Part shown: piece after piece, positions 18,402 to 28,451 of the stretch
How the letters are laid out: the number at the start of each line of letters is the position of its first letter
How positions within the stretch are numbered: position 1 is the first letter of the stretch
Assembly: GCF_017848645.1 (NCBI RefSeq)
Contig: NZ_JAFEIF010000049.1
Location: 1-64,000 of the forward strand
Direction: 5' to 3'
Length of the DNA stretch: 64,000 nucleotides
Origin: Limnohabitans sp.
Lineage (GTDB): Bacteria > Pseudomonadota > Gammaproteobacteria > Burkholderiales > Burkholderiaceae_C
Made by a program: the position numbers and the translations under genes
The notes under the pieces: model-generated
Seen by the model: only the letters and a program-made list of their open reading frames with translations
What the model was told of the DNA's origin: nothing
Databases searched by the model: none

Positions 18402-21203
18402 GTGAATTCAACCTCCAAGCCTTTTGACCTCGCCTCTCTGGATGCCTTGACGTCCGGGATTTTCAATGCCCCCACCTCGGGTGAGCGCAGCGCTCGCCTG
18501 CGCGAGTGGTTGCTGACCGAGCCTTCTGAGGACCTCATGTCCGAGGTGTACCGTGAACTCTCGGGTCGCGACAAGGGCGTGGCCAAGTTGCTCAAGGAAA
18601 AGCTCGACGACATCAAACGCCTGCACGGGCAAGAGTCCTTGGCCACCGAATGGGCCCAAAAAGCTGAGCAGTTGCTGCAAGCACCGCGTCTGAACATTGC
18701 CGATGCGTTGGCCTGGCAGCGCGATGCCGCCAAAGCCGGGGCTCCGCTGTCACGCGAGCCCTTGGCTGGCTTCAAGCAGCGTTTGGCCGAAGTGGTCAAG
18801 GGCGTAGAAGACTTGCAACATCAGGTCATGGTGCAGCGCGAAGCGGCCGTGCTTTTGGCCCAGCGCATCGAGGTCTTGTCGACCAAATCTCTGGCCGAGG
18901 CACTGGGTGGACAAACCGGCTTGCAGGCCGATGTGATGCAGTGGCAAAACCAGGCCCAGGCCCTGACGCACAACAGCGTCTGGCCCAGCGTGGATCTGAA
19001 GTACCCGCCCCAGCTGGATGCTGCAGGCAAACAACTGCAGGCGGTGTGGGATGGCTTTTCGGCCGCAGCAGTCGTGGCCGCTCTGGCCCAAACCGACGCT
19101 TCGGCCGCCTTGCCCCCCGTGCCCGTGTGGGCCGATGAGATCCGCCGACAGCGGGGTGAATTGCCGCAGCACGCCGCTGCAGCTGCCGAATCGGCCAAGC
19201 CTGCCAAGACCGCCAAAACAGAACCCGCCGAAAAACCGGCCAAACCCAAAATCGACCCGGCCCAGCGCCAGGCCTTGCGCGAGCAAGCCATGGCGGCCGT
19301 GACCGAGGTTTTGCAGGTGCTGGAAAAGCAACTCACCGAAGCCCAAGAAGCCTCGCCTGCCGAGGCCACCGTGGCCTTGCGCCATGCGCTCAAGACCCAT
19401 GGCAAGCATCTGGACACCAGCCTGGACGAGCGTCTGCACAAGGCCTTGACGGCGGGCGGCGACGCCGAAGGCTGGCAGCGCTGGCTGGCCGATCAGGTGC
19501 GCACCGAGCTGGTCACCCAGGCCGAAGCCCTGCTGGACGCCAACAAAGCCCCCACCGTGGGTGGCCGAAAAATGCAGGACAAGCTGCGCCAACTTCGCGA
19601 CAGCTGGAAGCAAATCGACCAAGGAGGCCTGCCCAACCATGCGCTGTGGAAGCGCTTTGATGCGGCTTGCAACGAGGCCTACAAAACCGTGTTGGCCTGG
19701 CTCGAGCAGATGAAAAAAGACTCGGCCGACCAACGCGCCCAGCGCGTGGCGCTGATGGACGAGGTCAAAGCCTGGACCGCAGAGAACGCCCAAAGCGAAG
19801 ACTGGCGTGCCCAGTTGCGCGCCCTGCACCAGTTTGCCGACCGTTGGCGCAATGCCGGACACCTGAGCGAGAAGGCCTTTGGCGAAATGCAGGGCCAATG
19901 GAAAGGCATTTTCAAAGCCGCAGCGGCCCGCCTCGAAGCGGCGCAAAAAGCCAGCATTGAGCGTCGCCAAGCCCTGATCAACGAAGCGCGCGAAGTGGGC
20001 GCTGCACCGGCTTTGCGTGTGGACGCAGTCAAGGCCCTGCAGCAGCGCTGGCAAGTGGAAGCGCAGTCGGTGCCGCTGGACCGCAAGACCGAACAAAAAT
20101 TGTGGGAAGTGTTCCGCGCCCCCCTGGACGAAGCGTTCCAGCGCAAAGGCACAGAGCGCCCGCAGGCTGCAGGCCCCGTGAGTGCCCATGACCGCGCGGT
20201 CATCGACGCCTCCAAAGCGCTGGACGCTGCCAATGCCAGCGGCGATGCGGCCAAGATCCGCGCCGCCATGGCCGCCCTCGATGCCGCCTTGCGTGGTCAA
20301 GCCTTGCAGGCGCAAGCCGCCCAGTCTGCCGCGACTTCAACTGCCAACCCAGTGGCTGCGCCCACGCCTGACGCGTCGGCCGAGACCCAAGGGGAGGAGG
20401 CTTCAGCAGCGACTACTGCCGCTGAGGCTCCGGCGGATGAACAAGCCAGCGAGGCTGGATCAACGGAGGCAGAATCTGACAGCGCAAGCCAAGAGCAGCC
20501 TGCGGCACCCGTTGTGGCCCCCAAGCCTGCCAAACCCGTGGTGGCCGTGCGCGGCGACGACCGTCCTGGCCAAAAGCGCGCCGAAGCCCCTGCCGGGCGC
20601 GACGGCCGACGTGATGGCCGCCCTGGCGAGCGCGGCGCGCGCCCCGGGGGTGACCGCGGACCAGGCGCGGGCCGTTTTGGCGACCGTGGTGCTGAACGCG
20701 GCGGCGACCGTTTTGGCGACCGCGCACCCCGTGAAGACCGAGGCCCACGTCTGGGTGATGCGGCTTTCCGCGCGCAACGCGAAGCCCTGGAGCGCGCCGA
20801 AATGTCGCTGCGCAAGCTGGCCGCTCAGGCGCATGGCGAGACCCTGGGCCGAGTGATGACGGCTTGGCAAGAGCGCCAGGCCGAGGCCTTGCCCACGGTG
20901 CAGGAGCTGGGCAAAGGCGTCAACGCCTCCACCCGCCAGGCCTGGGCCCAAGCCGTGAGCGCCGAGCCCAAAACCCCTGCAGCCACCGCCTTGCTGCGCC
21001 TGGAGATGGCGGCCGATGTGCCGACGCCTGCAGACAAACTCAGCGAACGCCGCGCCCTGCAGTTGCAATTGCTGACCCAGCGCAACCAGCCTGGCCCCAG
21101 CGAAACCTGGGCTCAGGATGTGGCGCAGGTGCTGTCAGGCCCCCACGAGGAAGCCACAGCCCGCCGCTTGCAAAACGTGCTCAAGAACTTGTTGCGCAGT
21201 TGA
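18402..21203 (+). CDS. Large DUF349 domain-containing protein
   Basis: 933 residues from GTG 18402, the probable start; GTG 18369 and 18384 are alternatives and none has a good ribosome site. The protein is almost wholly helical, with repeated tryptophan-containing units of the DUF349 type (for example KLRQLRDSWKQID, WKGIFKAAAARLEAAQ, LQQRWQVEAQSVPLDRKTEQ). An alanine/lysine/proline-rich linker lies at about 260-290. A disordered arginine/glycine segment with many GDR/GER/FGDR units lies at about 725-785, followed by a helical C-terminal domain. It has no signal peptide. The function of DUF349 proteins is unknown; an RNA- or nucleoid-associated role is only inference from the RGG-like tract. 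Confidence 0.8.
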   Translation: MNSTSKPFDLASLDALTSGIFNAPTSGERSARLREWLLTEPSEDLMSEVYRELSGRDKGVAKLLKEKLDDIKRLHGQESLATEWAQKAEQLLQAPRLNIADALAWQRDAAKAGAPLSREPLAGFKQRLAEVVKGVEDLQHQVMVQREAAVLLAQRIEVLSTKSLAEALGGQTGLQADVMQWQNQAQALTHNSVWPSVDLKYPPQLDAAGKQLQAVWDGFSAAAVVAALAQTDASAALPPVPVWADEIRRQRGELPQHAAAAAESAKPAKTAKTEPAEKPAKPKIDPAQRQALREQAMAAVTEVLQVLEKQLTEAQEASPAEATVALRHALKTHGKHLDTSLDERLHKALTAGGDAEGWQRWLADQVRTELVTQAEALLDANKAPTVGGRKMQDKLRQLRDSWKQIDQGGLPNHALWKRFDAACNEAYKTVLAWLEQMKKDSADQRAQRVALMDEVKAWTAENAQSEDWRAQLRALHQFADRWRNAGHLSEKAFGEMQGQWKGIFKAAAARLEAAQKASIERRQALINEAREVGAAPALRVDAVKALQQRWQVEAQSVPLDRKTEQKLWEVFRAPLDEAFQRKGTERPQAAGPVSAHDRAVIDASKALDAANASGDAAKIRAAMAALDAALRGQALQAQAAQSAATSTANPVAAPTPDASAETQGEEASAATTAAEAPADEQASEAGSTEAESDSASQEQPAAPVVAPKPAKPVVAVRGDDRPGQKRAEAPAGRDGRRDGRPGERGARPGGDRGPGAGRFGDRGAERGGDRFGDRAPREDRGPRLGDAAFRAQREALERAEMSLRKLAAQAHGETLGRVMTAWQERQAEALPTVQELGKGVNASTRQAWAQAVSAEPKTPAATALLRLEMAADVPTPADKLSERRALQLQLLTQRNQPGPSETWAQDVAQVLSGPHEEATARRLQNVLKNLLRS

Positions 21204-21212
21204 GTCCGGCGC

Positions 21213-21236
21213 CGCTTGTGGACACCCCCACAAGCG
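21213..21236 (+). terminator. Hairpin after the DUF349 gene
   Basis: CGCTTGTGG (21213-21221), loop ACACCC, CCACAAGCG (21228-21236): a perfect 9-bp stem beginning 10 bases after the stop. It lacks a T-run, so intrinsic termination is only possible. The rest of the gap to 21379 shows nothing else. Confidence 0.45.
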
Positions 21237-21379
21237 ATGTGGGCTGATCGACAGCCACGTGCTCGCTGTGGCGCGACCTCGGCCATAAGTCGGGCCTTGA
21301 TGGTCCTATATGTCTGCGTGTCGGGTAGCAGCGCATCCAAAGCCAGAAGGCGCGCAGGCTGAGTGCCGGGCTTGAAGGC

Positions 21380-22183
21380 CTACAAAGTGCTGTTGGTGGT
21401 TGGCGTCAGGTCCAAACGGGTGAAATCACCACCGCGCTGCATTCTGAACACTTGGGCCCTGTGCGGCGCGTGGTCCAGCGACCAGTCGCTCAGCACATGC
21501 CTGAGCCCCGTGCCCAGCGGGTGGTCGGCAGGCTGGTGCGTGTGGCCATGCACCAGGCGATTTGCGCCGGCGGCATGGAGCCAATTCAAAGCCATGATCG
21601 CGTCGGCATCGGCGTAGACCGCGCCGCTGTATTTTTGCGATTCACTTTGTGTGCGCATGGCGCGGGCCAGCGCCAAGCGCTCGTGCAAGGGTTTGGCCAA
21701 AAATTCGGTTTGCCAGTCGGCACTGCGCACCTGCTGGCGAAAGGCTTGGTAGGCGCGGTCGTCCAGGCACAGGGCATCCCCGTGGCTGAGCACCATGCGC
21801 TGCGCGCCCCACTGCAGCAAACAAGGGTCGCTCAAGGCGTGTACGCCGCAATCGGACAAGAAGGCCGGCCCCACCAGGAAATCCCGGTTACCGGGCATGA
21901 AGGCCACATGCAAGCGCTGCGCGGTTTGGCGCAAAACCTGCGCGCAGCTTTGCAAAAAAGGGTCTGCCTCGGCGGCATCGTCGCCCCCCCAGCCTTCAAA
22001 CAGGTCCCCCAGGATCAGCACCGCATCGGCGGTGGTGCGGGCCATGTAGTCCCGCCACGCCTCAAACGTGGCCATCTCGGAAGCCTGCAAATGCAGGTCC
22101 GAGATCAGGTCCACGGTTTGCCATGCCGCTGGCGCAGTCAGCCGACCGAGGGTTGGGGCTGTGGTGCGCGGGTCAGCGGACAA
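21380..22183 (-). CDS. lpxH: UDP-2,3-diacylglucosamine diphosphatase
   Basis: Hydrolyses UDP-2,3-diacylglucosamine to lipid X and UMP, fourth step of lipid A synthesis, at the inner membrane face. 267 residues. Calcineurin-like metal motifs in order: SDLHL (Asp29, His31), LGDLFEGWGGDD, PGNRDF, LSHGD and HGHTHQP. The open frame only allows TTG 22183 as an upstream start without losing the first motif; it lies 11 bases after the ppiB stop, suggesting co-transcription with the two cyclophilin genes. Confidence 0.95.
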   Translation of the reverse strand: MSADPRTTAPTLGRLTAPAAWQTVDLISDLHLQASEMATFEAWRDYMARTTADAVLILGDLFEGWGGDDAAEADPFLQSCAQVLRQTAQRLHVAFMPGNRDFLVGPAFLSDCGVHALSDPCLLQWGAQRMVLSHGDALCLDDRAYQAFRQQVRSADWQTEFLAKPLHERLALARAMRTQSESQKYSGAVYADADAIMALNWLHAAGANRLVHGHTHQPADHPLGTGLRHVLSDWSLDHAPHRAQVFRMQRGGDFTRLDLTPTTNSTL

Positions 22184-22194
22184 GGCTCAGCCCA

Positions 22195-22701
22195 TCACAG
22201 TGCGACGGCTTTTTCGATCACGACGTCCTCTTTGGGCACGTCACCGTGGCCGCCTCGGTTGCCGGTTTTCACGCCTTTGATCTGGTCGACCACTTCGGTG
22301 CCCTTGACCACTTTGCCGAACACGGCATAGCCCCAGCCTTGCATGGAAGGGGCGGTGTGGTTCAAAAAGTCGTTTTTGGCGACGTTGATGAAGAACTGCG
22401 AGGAAGCGGAGTGGGGTGCCGAGGTGCGGGCCATGGCCACGGTGTACTCGTCGTTTTTCAGGCCGTTGTTGGCTTCGTTTTCGATCGTGGCATCGGTGGG
22501 CTTTTGGCTCATGCCGGGCTCAAAGCCGCCGCCCTGGACCATGAAGCCCGGGATCACGCGGTGAAAAATCGTGTTGTTGTAGTGGCCCTTGTTCACATAG
22601 GCCAGAAAGTTTTCGGTCGACTTGGGGGCTTTTTCAGCGTCCAGTTCGAGGGTGATGACACCGTAGCCGGTGATGTGCAGTTCGACTTGTGGGTTGCTCA
22701 T
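22195..22701 (-). CDS. ppiB: Peptidyl-prolyl cis-trans isomerase B, cytoplasmic cyclophilin
   Basis: 168-residue cyclophilin without signal peptide. Catalytic motifs [15 protein letters not shown] and [15 protein letters not shown] are intact. It catalyses proline isomerisation during protein folding in the cytoplasm. It lies 4 bases after ppiA, which encodes the exported paralogue, and 11 bases before lpxH, forming a ppiA-ppiB-lpxH unit. Confidence 0.95.
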   Translation of the reverse strand: MSNPQVELHITGYGVITLELDAEKAPKSTENFLAYVNKGHYNNTIFHRVIPGFMVQGGGFEPGMSQKPTDATIENEANNGLKNDEYTVAMARTSAPHSASSQFFINVAKNDFLNHTAPSMQGWGYAVFGKVVKGTEVVDQIKGVKTGNRGGHGDVPKEDVVIEKAVAL

Positions 22702-22705
22702 GGTG

Positions 22706-23416
22706 TTACTTCAACAAAGTGATGGATTGGATGACAACCGGCGTGCGGGGCACATCGGTCGGGAAGGGGCCGCCTGCGCCCGTGGGCGTGTTGCGGATTT
22801 TTTGGACCACGTCCATGCCGGACGTGACTTTGCCAAAAACGGTGTAGCCGAACAGCTGGGGTGCGTTCAGCAGTTGGGCGCGGGCCACGTTTTCGTAGAC
22901 GCGGCCCTGGTATTGAAATTTGGCGACCGGGTCACCGTCAGGGATCGGGGTGGGGTCCAGAAAGGCGTTGTCCACCACGTTGATGAAAAACTGCGCGGTG
23001 GCCGATTGCGGGTCGTTGGTGCGGGCCATGGCCAGCGTGCCGGTGGTGTTTTTCAGACCGCCAGCCAGTGCTTGTCGTCCCTCGTGTGGGACAGGCGCGC
23101 GTGTTTTCTTTTCTTTGTACTGGGCATCAAAGCCACCGCCTTGCACCATGAAGCCGGCAATCACCCGGTGAAAAATCGTGCCCTCGTAGTGCTTGTCGTT
23201 CACATATTGCAGAAAGTTGGCCACGGTTTTGGGGGCCTTGTCGGCGTACAGCTCGGCTTCGATGTCACCCATGGAGGTGCTGATGCGCACCTTGGGCGTG
23301 TTCGATGGCGTGCTGGGGTTTTGGGCCTGTGCGCCCCAAGGGGCCAGCAAGCTCAGGCTCAGGGCCAGGGCGGCCCAGCGGCGGTGGTGGTTCAGAGACG
23401 ACATGGTTGAAGGCAT
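22706..23416 (-). CDS. ppiA: Peptidyl-prolyl cis-trans isomerase A, exported cyclophilin
   Basis: 236 residues. A Sec signal peptide is clear (hydrophobic [16 protein letters not shown], cleavage after AQA near residue 31), so it acts in the periplasm. The cyclophilin core contains [16 protein letters not shown] and [16 protein letters not shown]. Compared with ppiB there is an insertion carrying basic residues ([17 protein letters not shown]) and a longer loop before the last strand. Start could also be the ATG four codons later. Confidence 0.94.
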   Translation of the reverse strand: MPSTMSSLNHHRRWAALALSLSLLAPWGAQAQNPSTPSNTPKVRISTSMGDIEAELYADKAPKTVANFLQYVNDKHYEGTIFHRVIAGFMVQGGGFDAQYKEKKTRAPVPHEGRQALAGGLKNTTGTLAMARTNDPQSATAQFFINVVDNAFLDPTPIPDGDPVAKFQYQGRVYENVARAQLLNAPQLFGYTVFGKVTSGMDVVQKIRNTPTGAGGPFPTDVPRTPVVIQSITLLK

Positions 23417-23476
23417 GAGAGGTTGATCGGTGGTGGGCCAGGTCTTAAGGCAAGCGATTCCGGGCGGGGACGGGTT

Positions 23477-23983
23477 TCAGGGGGTGCGCATCACCTGTTC
23501 GGTGGCCAGTTGCTTGGTTTGCAATCGGGTCTGCGCAGGTGTTACAACCCGAGCCCGCGCGAAAGCCTGAGCGGCCAGCGCCAGGTGCAGATCGCCCAGA
23601 TTTTCCAGGGCCAGCGCGTAGTCCGGCCGCGCCCTGATGGCCGCTTGCAAAGCGGCCAGCGCCTCGTCGAGGCGGTTCTCACGCACCAGCAAGGCCGCCA
23701 GGTTGTTGTGGGGTTCCGGCAATTCGGGGTAAGACTGGGTCAGGGTGCGCAGCGTGTCCATGGCCGCCTGGGTTTGGCCCAGGCCGGTCTGGATATGGCT
23801 TTGCAAGAGGCGCATTTGGGGGTCGGTGGGCGCGGTTTTCAGCCGGGCCTCTGCCAAGGCCTGGGCCTGCGCCCATTGGCCGCTTTGCACCAAGGCGTTG
23901 ACATCGGTGTACACGTCGGCCCGCACGCCGAGGCTGCAAGTCCACAGGGTGCAAAAAGCCATCCAACTGAGCCAGGTTCGCAT
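23477..23983 (-). CDS. TPR-repeat protein with signal peptide
   Basis: 168 residues. Signal peptide at 1-22 (hydrophobic MRTWLSWMAFCTLWTCSLG, probable cleavage after VRA), so periplasmic. At least three tetratricopeptide repeats follow: GQWAQAQALAEARLKTAPTD, LPEPHNNLAALLVRENRLDEA and DYALALENLGDLHLALA. TPR proteins mediate protein contacts; the partner is unknown. A similar short TPR gene is often seen next to ppiA/cysS in Comamonadaceae, which I recall but cannot verify here. Confidence 0.75.
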   Translation of the reverse strand: MRTWLSWMAFCTLWTCSLGVRADVYTDVNALVQSGQWAQAQALAEARLKTAPTDPQMRLLQSHIQTGLGQTQAAMDTLRTLTQSYPELPEPHNNLAALLVRENRLDEALAALQAAIRARPDYALALENLGDLHLALAAQAFARARVVTPAQTRLQTKQLATEQVMRTP

Positions 23984-24142
23984 GCGTGCCCAAAGAAAGA
24001 GGGGGGTGAAAAAAGACGCTACCGAGCCGCTGGGGGTGGCAAAGGCCGACTCAAAAAGAGCACCACAGGCCTTGGCTCGGGGATATACTGAGCGGTCATT
24101 GTAGCGGAGCCCCCAGCGGTTTTCCGTGTGCCGAAAGGTGCC

Positions 24143-24170
24143 GCCAGCCCCGTGCGCGCTGGCTTTTTTT
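24143..24170 (+). terminator. Hairpin plus T7 in the cysS leader
   Basis: GCCAGC (24143-24148) pairs with GCTGGC (24158-24163), followed by seven T. There is no plus-strand gene upstream for it to terminate; it lies about 90 bases ahead of the cysS ATG. An upstream CCAGCG (24113-24118) could pair instead with CGCTGG of the 3' arm, so an attenuator is possible. Confidence 0.4.
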
Positions 24171-24260
24171 GAGCCGTTTTGCCGCCGTTGCCTGTCCCCA
24201 CGGCCCCGGGTGCACAGCACCCCAAGCGGCTTTTGTTGACCGCCATTTTTTCGATCTGAC

Positions 24261-25637
24261 ATGAGTTTGCGCATTTTCAACACGCTCAGCCGTGCTGTTT
24301 CCGATTTTTCTCCGGCCGAGCCCGGCCATGTGCGCATGTATGTGTGCGGCATGACCGTGTACGACCTGTGCCACTTGGGCCACGCCCGCTCGATGATCGC
24401 GTTCGATGTGGTGCAGCGTTGGCTCAAAGCCAGTGGCTACAAGGTCACCTATGTGCGCAACGTGACCGACATCGACGACAAGATCATCAAACGCGCCCTG
24501 GAAAACGGCGAAACCATCCGCGGCTTGACCGACCGCATGATCGACGCGCTTCACCAGGACGCCGATGCCCTGGGGATTGAGCGCCCCCAGCACGAGCCCC
24601 GCGCCACCGACTTCGTGCCCCAGATGCTGAGCATGATCGGCACGCTGGAGCAAAAGGGCCTGGCCTACCGCGCGGGCAATGGCGACGTGAACTATTCGGT
24701 GCGCAAGTTTGCCGGTTACGGCAAGTTGTCCGGCAAGTCGCTGGACGAATTGAACGCGGGCGAGCGCGTGGCCGTAGAAACAGACAAACAAGACCCGCTG
24801 GACTTTGTGCTCTGGAAGAGCGCCAAACCCACCGAGCCGGAAGACGTGAAATGGGCCAGTCCCTTTGGCACAGGCCGTCCTGGCTGGCACATCGAGTGCT
24901 CGGCCATGGCCTGCGAGCTGCTGGGTCAGACCTTTGACATCCACGGCGGCGGGGCCGACCTGCAGTTTCCGCACCACGAAAACGAAATTGCCCAAAGTGA
25001 AGGCGCCAACGGCCAGCCTTTGGCGCGTTTTTGGATGCACAACGGCTTCATCAATGTGGACAACGAAAAGATGTCCAAGAGCCTGGGCAACTTCTTCACC
25101 ATCCGTGATGTGCTCAAGGAGTTCGATGCCGAGACGGTGCGCTTTTTCATTGTGCGCAGCCATTACCGCAGCTCGCTCAACTACAGCGATGTGCACCTGA
25201 ATGACGCCAAGGGCGCTTTGAAGCGCCTGTACACCGCGCTTCAGGCTGTGCCGCCAGCCGAGGTGCAAATCAACTGGTCCGACCCTTTGGCCGCTCGCTT
25301 CAAAGCCGCCATGGACGAAGACTTCGGCACGCCCGAGGCGGTGGCCGTGCTGTTTGAATTGGCAGGCGAGGTCAACCGCAGCGGCTCGGCCGAGCGTTCG
25401 GGCTTGCTCAAAGCCTTGGGCGGCTTGCTCGGTTTGCTGCAAACCGACCCGACGGTGTACCTGCAGGCAGGGGCCGGTTTGGATGAGGCGGCCATTCAGG
25501 CCCAGATTCAGGCCCGAGCGGACGCCAAAAAGGCCAAGAACTTTGCCGAAGCCGACCGCATCCGCAACGATTTGCTGGCGCAAGGCATTGTGCTCAAGGA
25601 CTCGGCCGCAGGCACGACCTGGGAGTCGGCGCAGTGA
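24261..25637 (+). CDS. cysS: Cysteinyl-tRNA synthetase
   Basis: Charges tRNA-Cys in the cytoplasm. 458 residues, the usual length. Zinc/cysteine-recognition residue Cys29 in [18 protein letters not shown], the GWHIECSAM zinc motif, the HHENEIAQ motif and the class I KMSKS loop at residues 270-274 are all intact. Its stop overlaps the GTG start of the DNA glycosylase gene, so the two are translationally coupled. Confidence 0.98.
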   Translation: MSLRIFNTLSRAVSDFSPAEPGHVRMYVCGMTVYDLCHLGHARSMIAFDVVQRWLKASGYKVTYVRNVTDIDDKIIKRALENGETIRGLTDRMIDALHQDADALGIERPQHEPRATDFVPQMLSMIGTLEQKGLAYRAGNGDVNYSVRKFAGYGKLSGKSLDELNAGERVAVETDKQDPLDFVLWKSAKPTEPEDVKWASPFGTGRPGWHIECSAMACELLGQTFDIHGGGADLQFPHHENEIAQSEGANGQPLARFWMHNGFINVDNEKMSKSLGNFFTIRDVLKEFDAETVRFFIVRSHYRSSLNYSDVHLNDAKGALKRLYTALQAVPPAEVQINWSDPLAARFKAAMDEDFGTPEAVAVLFELAGEVNRSGSAERSGLLKALGGLLGLLQTDPTVYLQAGAGLDEAAIQAQIQARADAKKAKNFAEADRIRNDLLAQGIVLKDSAAGTTWESAQ

Positions 25638-26284
25638 CGCTCAGCCCCAGCCTGGAGGTGATCCCTGTCACGCCCGCTTATTGGGCCGAGGCCTGTGCGC
25701 ACCTGGCCAAAAAAGACCGGGTCATGAAAAAGCTCATTCCCCAATTTGGCGATGCCATTTTGGAGACCCGGGGCGATGCTTTTGTGACGCTGGCGCGCTC
25801 CATCGTGGGCCAGCAAATTTCGGTCAAGGCCGCCCAATCGGTGTGGGACCGGTTTTCAGCCTTGTCCAAACGGCTCACGCCTGGCGCCGTGCTGAAACTC
25901 AAAGTGGACGACATGCGCGCGGCCGGTTTGTCGGCCCGCAAGGTCGAGTACCTGGTCGATCTGGCGGTGCACTTCAGCTCGGGCACGGTGCACGTCAAGG
26001 CCTGGCAAGAGATGGACGACGAGGCCATCATCGATGAGCTGGTGGCAATTCGCGGCATTGGCCGTTGGACGGCCGAGATGTTCCTGATCTTTCACCTGCT
26101 GCGGCCCAATGTGCTGCCGCTCGATGATGTGGGGCTGATCAACGGCATCAGCCGCAACTATTTCTCGGGCGAGCCTGTTAGCCGCAGCGACGCCCGCGAG
26201 GTCGCTCAGGCCTGGAGCCCGTATTCGACCGTGGCAACTTGGTATATTTGGCGCTCGCTGGACCCCGTGCCGGTGGCGTATTGA
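25634..26284 (+). CDS. DNA-3-methyladenine glycosylase 2 family protein (AlkA-like, HhH-GPD)
   Basis: 216-residue helix-hairpin-helix glycosylase. The motif [18 protein letters not shown] carries the HhH-GPD hairpin and the catalytic aspartate lies in [16 protein letters not shown]. Such enzymes remove alkylated bases to start base excision repair. The segment [19 protein letters not shown] is another AlkA-type signature. GTG 25634 overlaps the cysS stop by 4 bases. There is no iron-sulphur cysteine cluster, unlike EndoIII/MutY. It lacks the N-terminal domain of E. coli AlkA, like the compact bacterial forms. Confidence 0.9.
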   Translation: MTLSPSLEVIPVTPAYWAEACAHLAKKDRVMKKLIPQFGDAILETRGDAFVTLARSIVGQQISVKAAQSVWDRFSALSKRLTPGAVLKLKVDDMRAAGLSARKVEYLVDLAVHFSSGTVHVKAWQEMDDEAIIDELVAIRGIGRWTAEMFLIFHLLRPNVLPLDDVGLINGISRNYFSGEPVSRSDAREVAQAWSPYSTVATWYIWRSLDPVPVAY

Positions 26285-26333
26285 GGGGCTGGACACCGCG
26301 TCCACCCGGAAACTGAACAGAGAGGAGTCCAAC

Positions 26334-27308
26334 TTGGCCAAAAAAACATTTCTCGACTTTGAGCAACCCGTTGCCGAACTCGAAGCCAAGATCGAAGAAT
26401 TGCGTTATGTGCAGACCGAGTCGGCGGTGGACATCACCCTCGAAATCGATCAGCTGAGCAAAAAAAGCCAGCAACTGACCAAAGACATTTACAGCGACCT
26501 GAGCCCCTGGCAGGTCACCAAAATCTCGCGCCACCCAGAGCGTCCTTACACGTTGGACTACATCAACGGCATCTTCACTGACTTTGTCGAGATGCACGGC
26601 GACCGCCACTTTGCCGACGATTTGTCGATCGTGGGCGGCCTGGCCCGCTTCAATGGTCAGGCCTGCATGGTGCTGGGCCAACAAAAAGGGCGCGACACCA
26701 AAGAGCGCACGCTGCGCAACTTTGGCATGAGCAAACCCGAGGGCTACCGCAAAGCGCTGCGCCTCATGAAGACCGCCGAAAAATTCAAGCTGCCCGTCTT
26801 CACCTTTGTCGATACGCCAGGCGCCTACCCCGGCATTGACGCCGAAGAGCGCGGTCAATCAGAGGCCATTGGCCGCAACATCTTTGAGATGGCCCAGCTC
26901 GAAGTGCCGATCATCACCACCATCATTGGCGAAGGCGGCTCCGGCGGGGCTTTGGCCATTTCGGTGGCCGACCAGGTCTTGATGCTGCAGTACTCGGTCT
27001 ATTCGGTCATCAGCCCCGAAGGTTGTGCCTCCATTTTGTGGAAAACCAGCGAAAAGGCCGAAGTGGCGGCCGATGCCCTGGGCATCACCGCCCACCGCCT
27101 CAAGGCCTTGGGTCTGGTGGACAAAATCGTCAACGAACCTGTGGGCGGTGCGCACCGCGACACGGATCAGATGGTGTCTTTCCTCAAGCGCGCTTTGGGC
27201 GATGCCTGGCGTCAGGTGGCCGACCTCAAACCCAAAGAACTGCTCGAGCGCCGCTATGAGCGCCTCAACAGCTACGGCCGCTTCACCGACACCAAAGCGG
27301 GCAAGTAA
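26334..27308 (+). CDS. accA: Acetyl-CoA carboxylase carboxyltransferase subunit alpha
   Basis: Alpha subunit of the carboxyltransferase that makes malonyl-CoA for fatty acid synthesis. 324 residues. Start is TTG 26334 with AGAGGAG 7-13 bases upstream and the expected N-terminus [20 protein letters not shown]. Core motifs: [49 protein letters not shown] and EGCASILWK. It follows the glycosylase by 49 bases and precedes tilS by 40, suggesting a cysS-accA-tilS transcript. Confidence 0.97.
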   Translation: MAKKTFLDFEQPVAELEAKIEELRYVQTESAVDITLEIDQLSKKSQQLTKDIYSDLSPWQVTKISRHPERPYTLDYINGIFTDFVEMHGDRHFADDLSIVGGLARFNGQACMVLGQQKGRDTKERTLRNFGMSKPEGYRKALRLMKTAEKFKLPVFTFVDTPGAYPGIDAEERGQSEAIGRNIFEMAQLEVPIITTIIGEGGSGGALAISVADQVLMLQYSVYSVISPEGCASILWKTSEKAEVAADALGITAHRLKALGLVDKIVNEPVGGAHRDTDQMVSFLKRALGDAWRQVADLKPKELLERRYERLNSYGRFTDTKAGK

Positions 27309-27348
27309 ATCGGTTGTGATACCCGCTGCGCAGCCGCAGGCTTTACCC

Positions 27349-28305
27349 ATGGCAGCACAGCGCTCACCCACCCCCGAACAGGCCCTGGCTGGTTTCAGCC
27401 CGGGCCTTCCTTTTGCGGTCGCGTTCAGTGGCGGAGCCGACTCCACTGCGCTGCTCCTGGCCTGTGCCCGTCGATGGCCCGGGCAGGTGAGGGCGGTGCA
27501 CATCCACCACGGCCTGCAGGCCGCTGCCGATGGCTTTGAGGCGCATTGCCAAGCACTGTGTCTGGCCCTGGGGGTGCCACTGGCCGTGCGCAGAGTGCAG
27601 GCGGGCCACGCACCGGGCCAAAGCCCCGAAGACGCTGCGCGCCAAGCCCGTTATGCCGCGCTGGCCGAAGCCGTTAAGACCGAATGGCCCGAGGTGCGCG
27701 ATGTCGCCTTGGCCCAGCACGCCGATGACCAGATCGAAACCTTGTTGATTGCCTTGTCGCGTGGCGCAGGCCTGCCCGGTTTGGCCAGCATGCCCGCGAA
27801 CTGGCAGCGGCAGGGCCTGGCCTGGCACCGCCCGTGGCTGGCTGTGCCGGGTGTGAGCCTGCGTGAATGGCTGCAAAGCCAAGGACAAGGCTGGGTGGAA
27901 GACTCCAGCAACACGGACGAGAAGTTCACCCGCAACCGCATCCGCGCCCGCGTCTTGCCCGCGCTGGCCCAGGCCCTGCCCGCTTTTCGCGAGACCTTTG
28001 CCCGCAGCGCCGCCCATGCTGCGCAAGCGCAAGAGGTGTTGAACGAAGTGGCGGCGCAAGATCTGGCGCAAGTGGGTGTGCCCCCACGCATCCAGGCCCT
28101 GCAGCAGCTCAGCCGTGCCCGCCAAGCGCTGGTGTTGCGCCACTGGCTGCGGCAGTGCCATGCCACCACGCCCAGCACCGCGCAACTGCACGAGCTGCTC
28201 GACCAGGTGGCGGCCTGCACCACGCGGGGGCACCGTTTGCATCTGAAAGTAGGGCAGGGCTTTGTCGAGCGCGACGGCCCCAGTTTGTCATTTGTGGGTG
28301 CCTGA
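27349..28305 (+). CDS. tilS: tRNA(Ile)-lysidine synthase
   Basis: Converts C34 of tRNA-Ile(CAU) to lysidine so that it reads AUA. 318 residues. The PP-loop AFSGGADSTALLLA (25-38) and HIHHGLQAAAD, AQHADDQIETLLIALSRGAG and WVEDSSNTDEKFTRNRIR are diagnostic. It is shorter than E. coli TilS (432), with a reduced C-terminal region, as in other short forms. ATG 27349 is chosen; an in-frame GTG at 27316 is possible. Next gene is aspartokinase after a 209-base leader. Confidence 0.95.
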   Translation: MAAQRSPTPEQALAGFSPGLPFAVAFSGGADSTALLLACARRWPGQVRAVHIHHGLQAAADGFEAHCQALCLALGVPLAVRRVQAGHAPGQSPEDAARQARYAALAEAVKTEWPEVRDVALAQHADDQIETLLIALSRGAGLPGLASMPANWQRQGLAWHRPWLAVPGVSLREWLQSQGQGWVEDSSNTDEKFTRNRIRARVLPALAQALPAFRETFARSAAHAAQAQEVLNEVAAQDLAQVGVPPRIQALQQLSRARQALVLRHWLRQCHATTPSTAQLHELLDQVAACTTRGHRLHLKVGQGFVERDGPSLSFVGA

Positions 28306-28424
28306 GACCCCTGGCCCATGCGCGGGGCCGTGCGAGCTGGCCCCAGCGGTTGGACAAGCCTGGCCGCCGGGCCTGCCGGGTCATGTACGCGTCAGCCCGG
28401 TTGCTACAATTGACAGGTTTTGCT

Positions 28425-28443
28425 GGGGGCTCAACCCCCTTTT
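28425..28443 (+). terminator. G5/C5 hairpin with T4, between tilS and aspartokinase
   Basis: GGGGG (28425-28429), loop CTCAA, CCCCC (28435-28439), then TTTT. Short but strong. It begins 120 bases after tilS and may terminate the accA-tilS transcript or belong to an aspartokinase leader. Confidence 0.5.
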
Positions 28444-28451
28444 GAACGCCG

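Noticed and set aside
28383-28445. Possible 20-residue leader peptide ahead of aspartokinase
   Set aside because: The frame is open far upstream, there is no ribosome site, and it has no run of Thr, Lys, Met or Ile codons expected for attenuation by translation.
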